From Mycolicibacterium fortuitum subsp. fortuitum (GTDB lineage: Bacteria > Actinomycetota > Actinomycetes > Mycobacteriales > Mycobacteriaceae), in the NCBI RefSeq assembly GCF_022179545.1, contig NZ_AP025518.1:5766001-5830000 (forward strand): DNA of 64,000 bases. The letters run 5' to 3'. A model generated the notes under the pieces. That model saw only the letters and a list, made by a program, of their open reading frames with translations. It had not been told where the DNA came from and searched no databases. The translations under genes and the position numbers were made by a program. Positions 63,268-64,000 of the stretch are shown here, one piece after another (within the stretch, counting starts at the first letter, position 1; every line of letters begins with the position of its first letter).

Positions 63268-64000
63268 TCAGGCGCGCCGTTTGACCTGGGGCGCCACCGA
63301 GAAGAGATCGGCGACGGTCGAGGCCAGTTCCAGGAACGCCTGCCGGGTGGGACGGCTCAGAAACCCGAGGTCCACCTCAGCGCCTTCGGCAAGGTGATCG
63401 TCGAACGGGATCACGTGCAGGGCACGCACTCTCGGCAGGAAGTGGTTGGACAGCTGCCCCATGTCCAGCCCGAGCGCCCCCGGACGCGACGCGCTGACCA
63501 CCACCACCGCCTTCGGCACGAGGTGTGAATATCCATTGCGCTCAAGCCAATCCAGTGTGGCGAGCGCGCTGCGCGCCGAGTCGATGGCAGGCGATGCGAC
63601 GATCACGATCGCGTCCGCGACATCCAGCACACCGGCCATCGCCGAGTGGACCAGTCCGGTGCCGCAATCGGTCAGGATGATGTTGTAGAAGCGCTGCAAC
63701 ACACTGAGCACACCGCGATAGTCGTGCTCGGAGAAAGCCTCTGAGGTGGCCGGGTCACGCTCGGAGGCCAGGATCTCCAGACGGCTGGTGCTCTGCGAAG
63801 TGTGACGGCGAATGTCGGAGTAGCGCGAGATGCTGTCGTCGAGGAGCACATCGCGCACGGTGGAATCGCACTCGTTCGGTCCGCGCTGGGCGAGCGTACC
63901 GAAGTCGGGGTTGGCGTCCACCGCGATCACCCGGTCACCTCGGGTCGCGGCCAACGTGGCCCCCAGTCCGACGGTGGTCGTGGTCTTGCCCACCCCGCCT
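63268..64000 (-). CDS. MinD/ParA-like ATPase (5' end beyond window)
   Basis: More than 241 residues are visible. The P-loop is at the window edge ([17 protein letters not shown]), followed by VIAVDANPDFGTLAQR and the switch region IILTDCGTGLVHSAMAGVL. The product is similar in style to the C-terminal ATPase part of EspI-like and other mycobacterial MinD proteins, whose N-terminus is often long and Pro-rich. The remainder of the gene is outside the window, so class and partner cannot be decided. Confidence 0.8.
   Translation of the reverse strand, partial: GGVGKTTTTVGLGATLAATRGDRVIAVDANPDFGTLAQRGPNECDSTVRDVLLDDSISRYSDIRRHTSQSTSRLEILASERDPATSEAFSEHDYRGVLSVLQRFYNIILTDCGTGLVHSAMAGVLDVADAIVIVASPAIDSARSALATLDWLERNGYSHLVPKAVVVVSASRPGALGLDMGQLSNHFLPRVRALHVIPFDDHLAEGAEVDLGFLSRPTRQAFLELASTVADLFSVAPQVKRRA

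Overview
The window is high-GC actinobacterial DNA with short overlapping ATGA/GTGA gene junctions and many GTG starts. From about 3.6 kb to 63.3 kb its gene order follows the block I know from Mycobacterium tuberculosis as Rv3644c-Rv3699 (holB, Rv3645 cyclase, topA, cspA, tad/flp locus, ssd, acs, marP, nth, crp, whiB4, ponA2, moxR block, glpK). An lfrR-lfrA efflux locus, a manganese catalase and a carotenoid oxygenase are present, and the dpp transporter block is absent. This fits a fast-growing environmental Mycolicibacterium. Rv names are recalled from family knowledge; no search was run.

Layout. 1-3.6 kb is the right end of an integrative element: a leftward operon of small phage-type genes starting with an excisionase-like gene, a divergent repressor with an operator region, and a tyrosine integrase pointing at the 3' end of tRNA-Thr(CGT). 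3.7-13.2 kb carries replication, topology and stress genes (holB, membrane adenylate cyclase, topA, cspA, MrfA-like helicase). 14.5-19.1 kb is a leftward tad/flp pilus operon led by the CpaE-like gene ssd. 19.2-20.75 kb holds two non-coding RNAs on either side of a HAD phosphatase gene: a 6C RNA (minus) and an Ms1/MTS2823-like RNA (plus). 21.6-31.9 kb carries acs, an exported protease, ephE, the marP-nudix-thioredoxin-nth cluster, crp and an MBL/RidA/DUF4177 operon. 32-39.4 kb carries an ArsA-like ATPase pair, whiB4, ponA2, a phosphoesterase and a cysteine-synthase-like enzyme.

39.4-45.8 kb is a more variable stretch: paired 58-bp repeats, tRNA-Pro(CGG), a Ser/Thr kinase with a Gly/Asn/His tail, lipid-type enzymes, hemerythrin and Mn-catalase. 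46.5-53.4 kb is a membrane-centred MoxR/DUF58/DUF4129/DUF4350/SpoIIM/RDD cluster. 53.4-60.2 kb is accessory: lfrR-lfrA coupled to a methyltransferase gene, and a carotenoid oxygenase-antiporter operon facing a PadR regulator, followed by a second PadR gene. glpK, a methyltransferase and a truncated MinD/ParA ATPase finish the window.

Threads between genes: crp lies in the window, and near-consensus CRP palindromes sit in the putative Ms1 promoter and directly before acs, while a membrane adenylate cyclase is also encoded here. The neighbourhood therefore suggests a cAMP-CRP circuit linking acetate activation with a polymerase-binding RNA. Envelope functions (ponA2, marP, tad pilus, MoxR cluster) and redox functions (whiB4, thioredoxin-like, hemerythrin, catalase) are the other themes.
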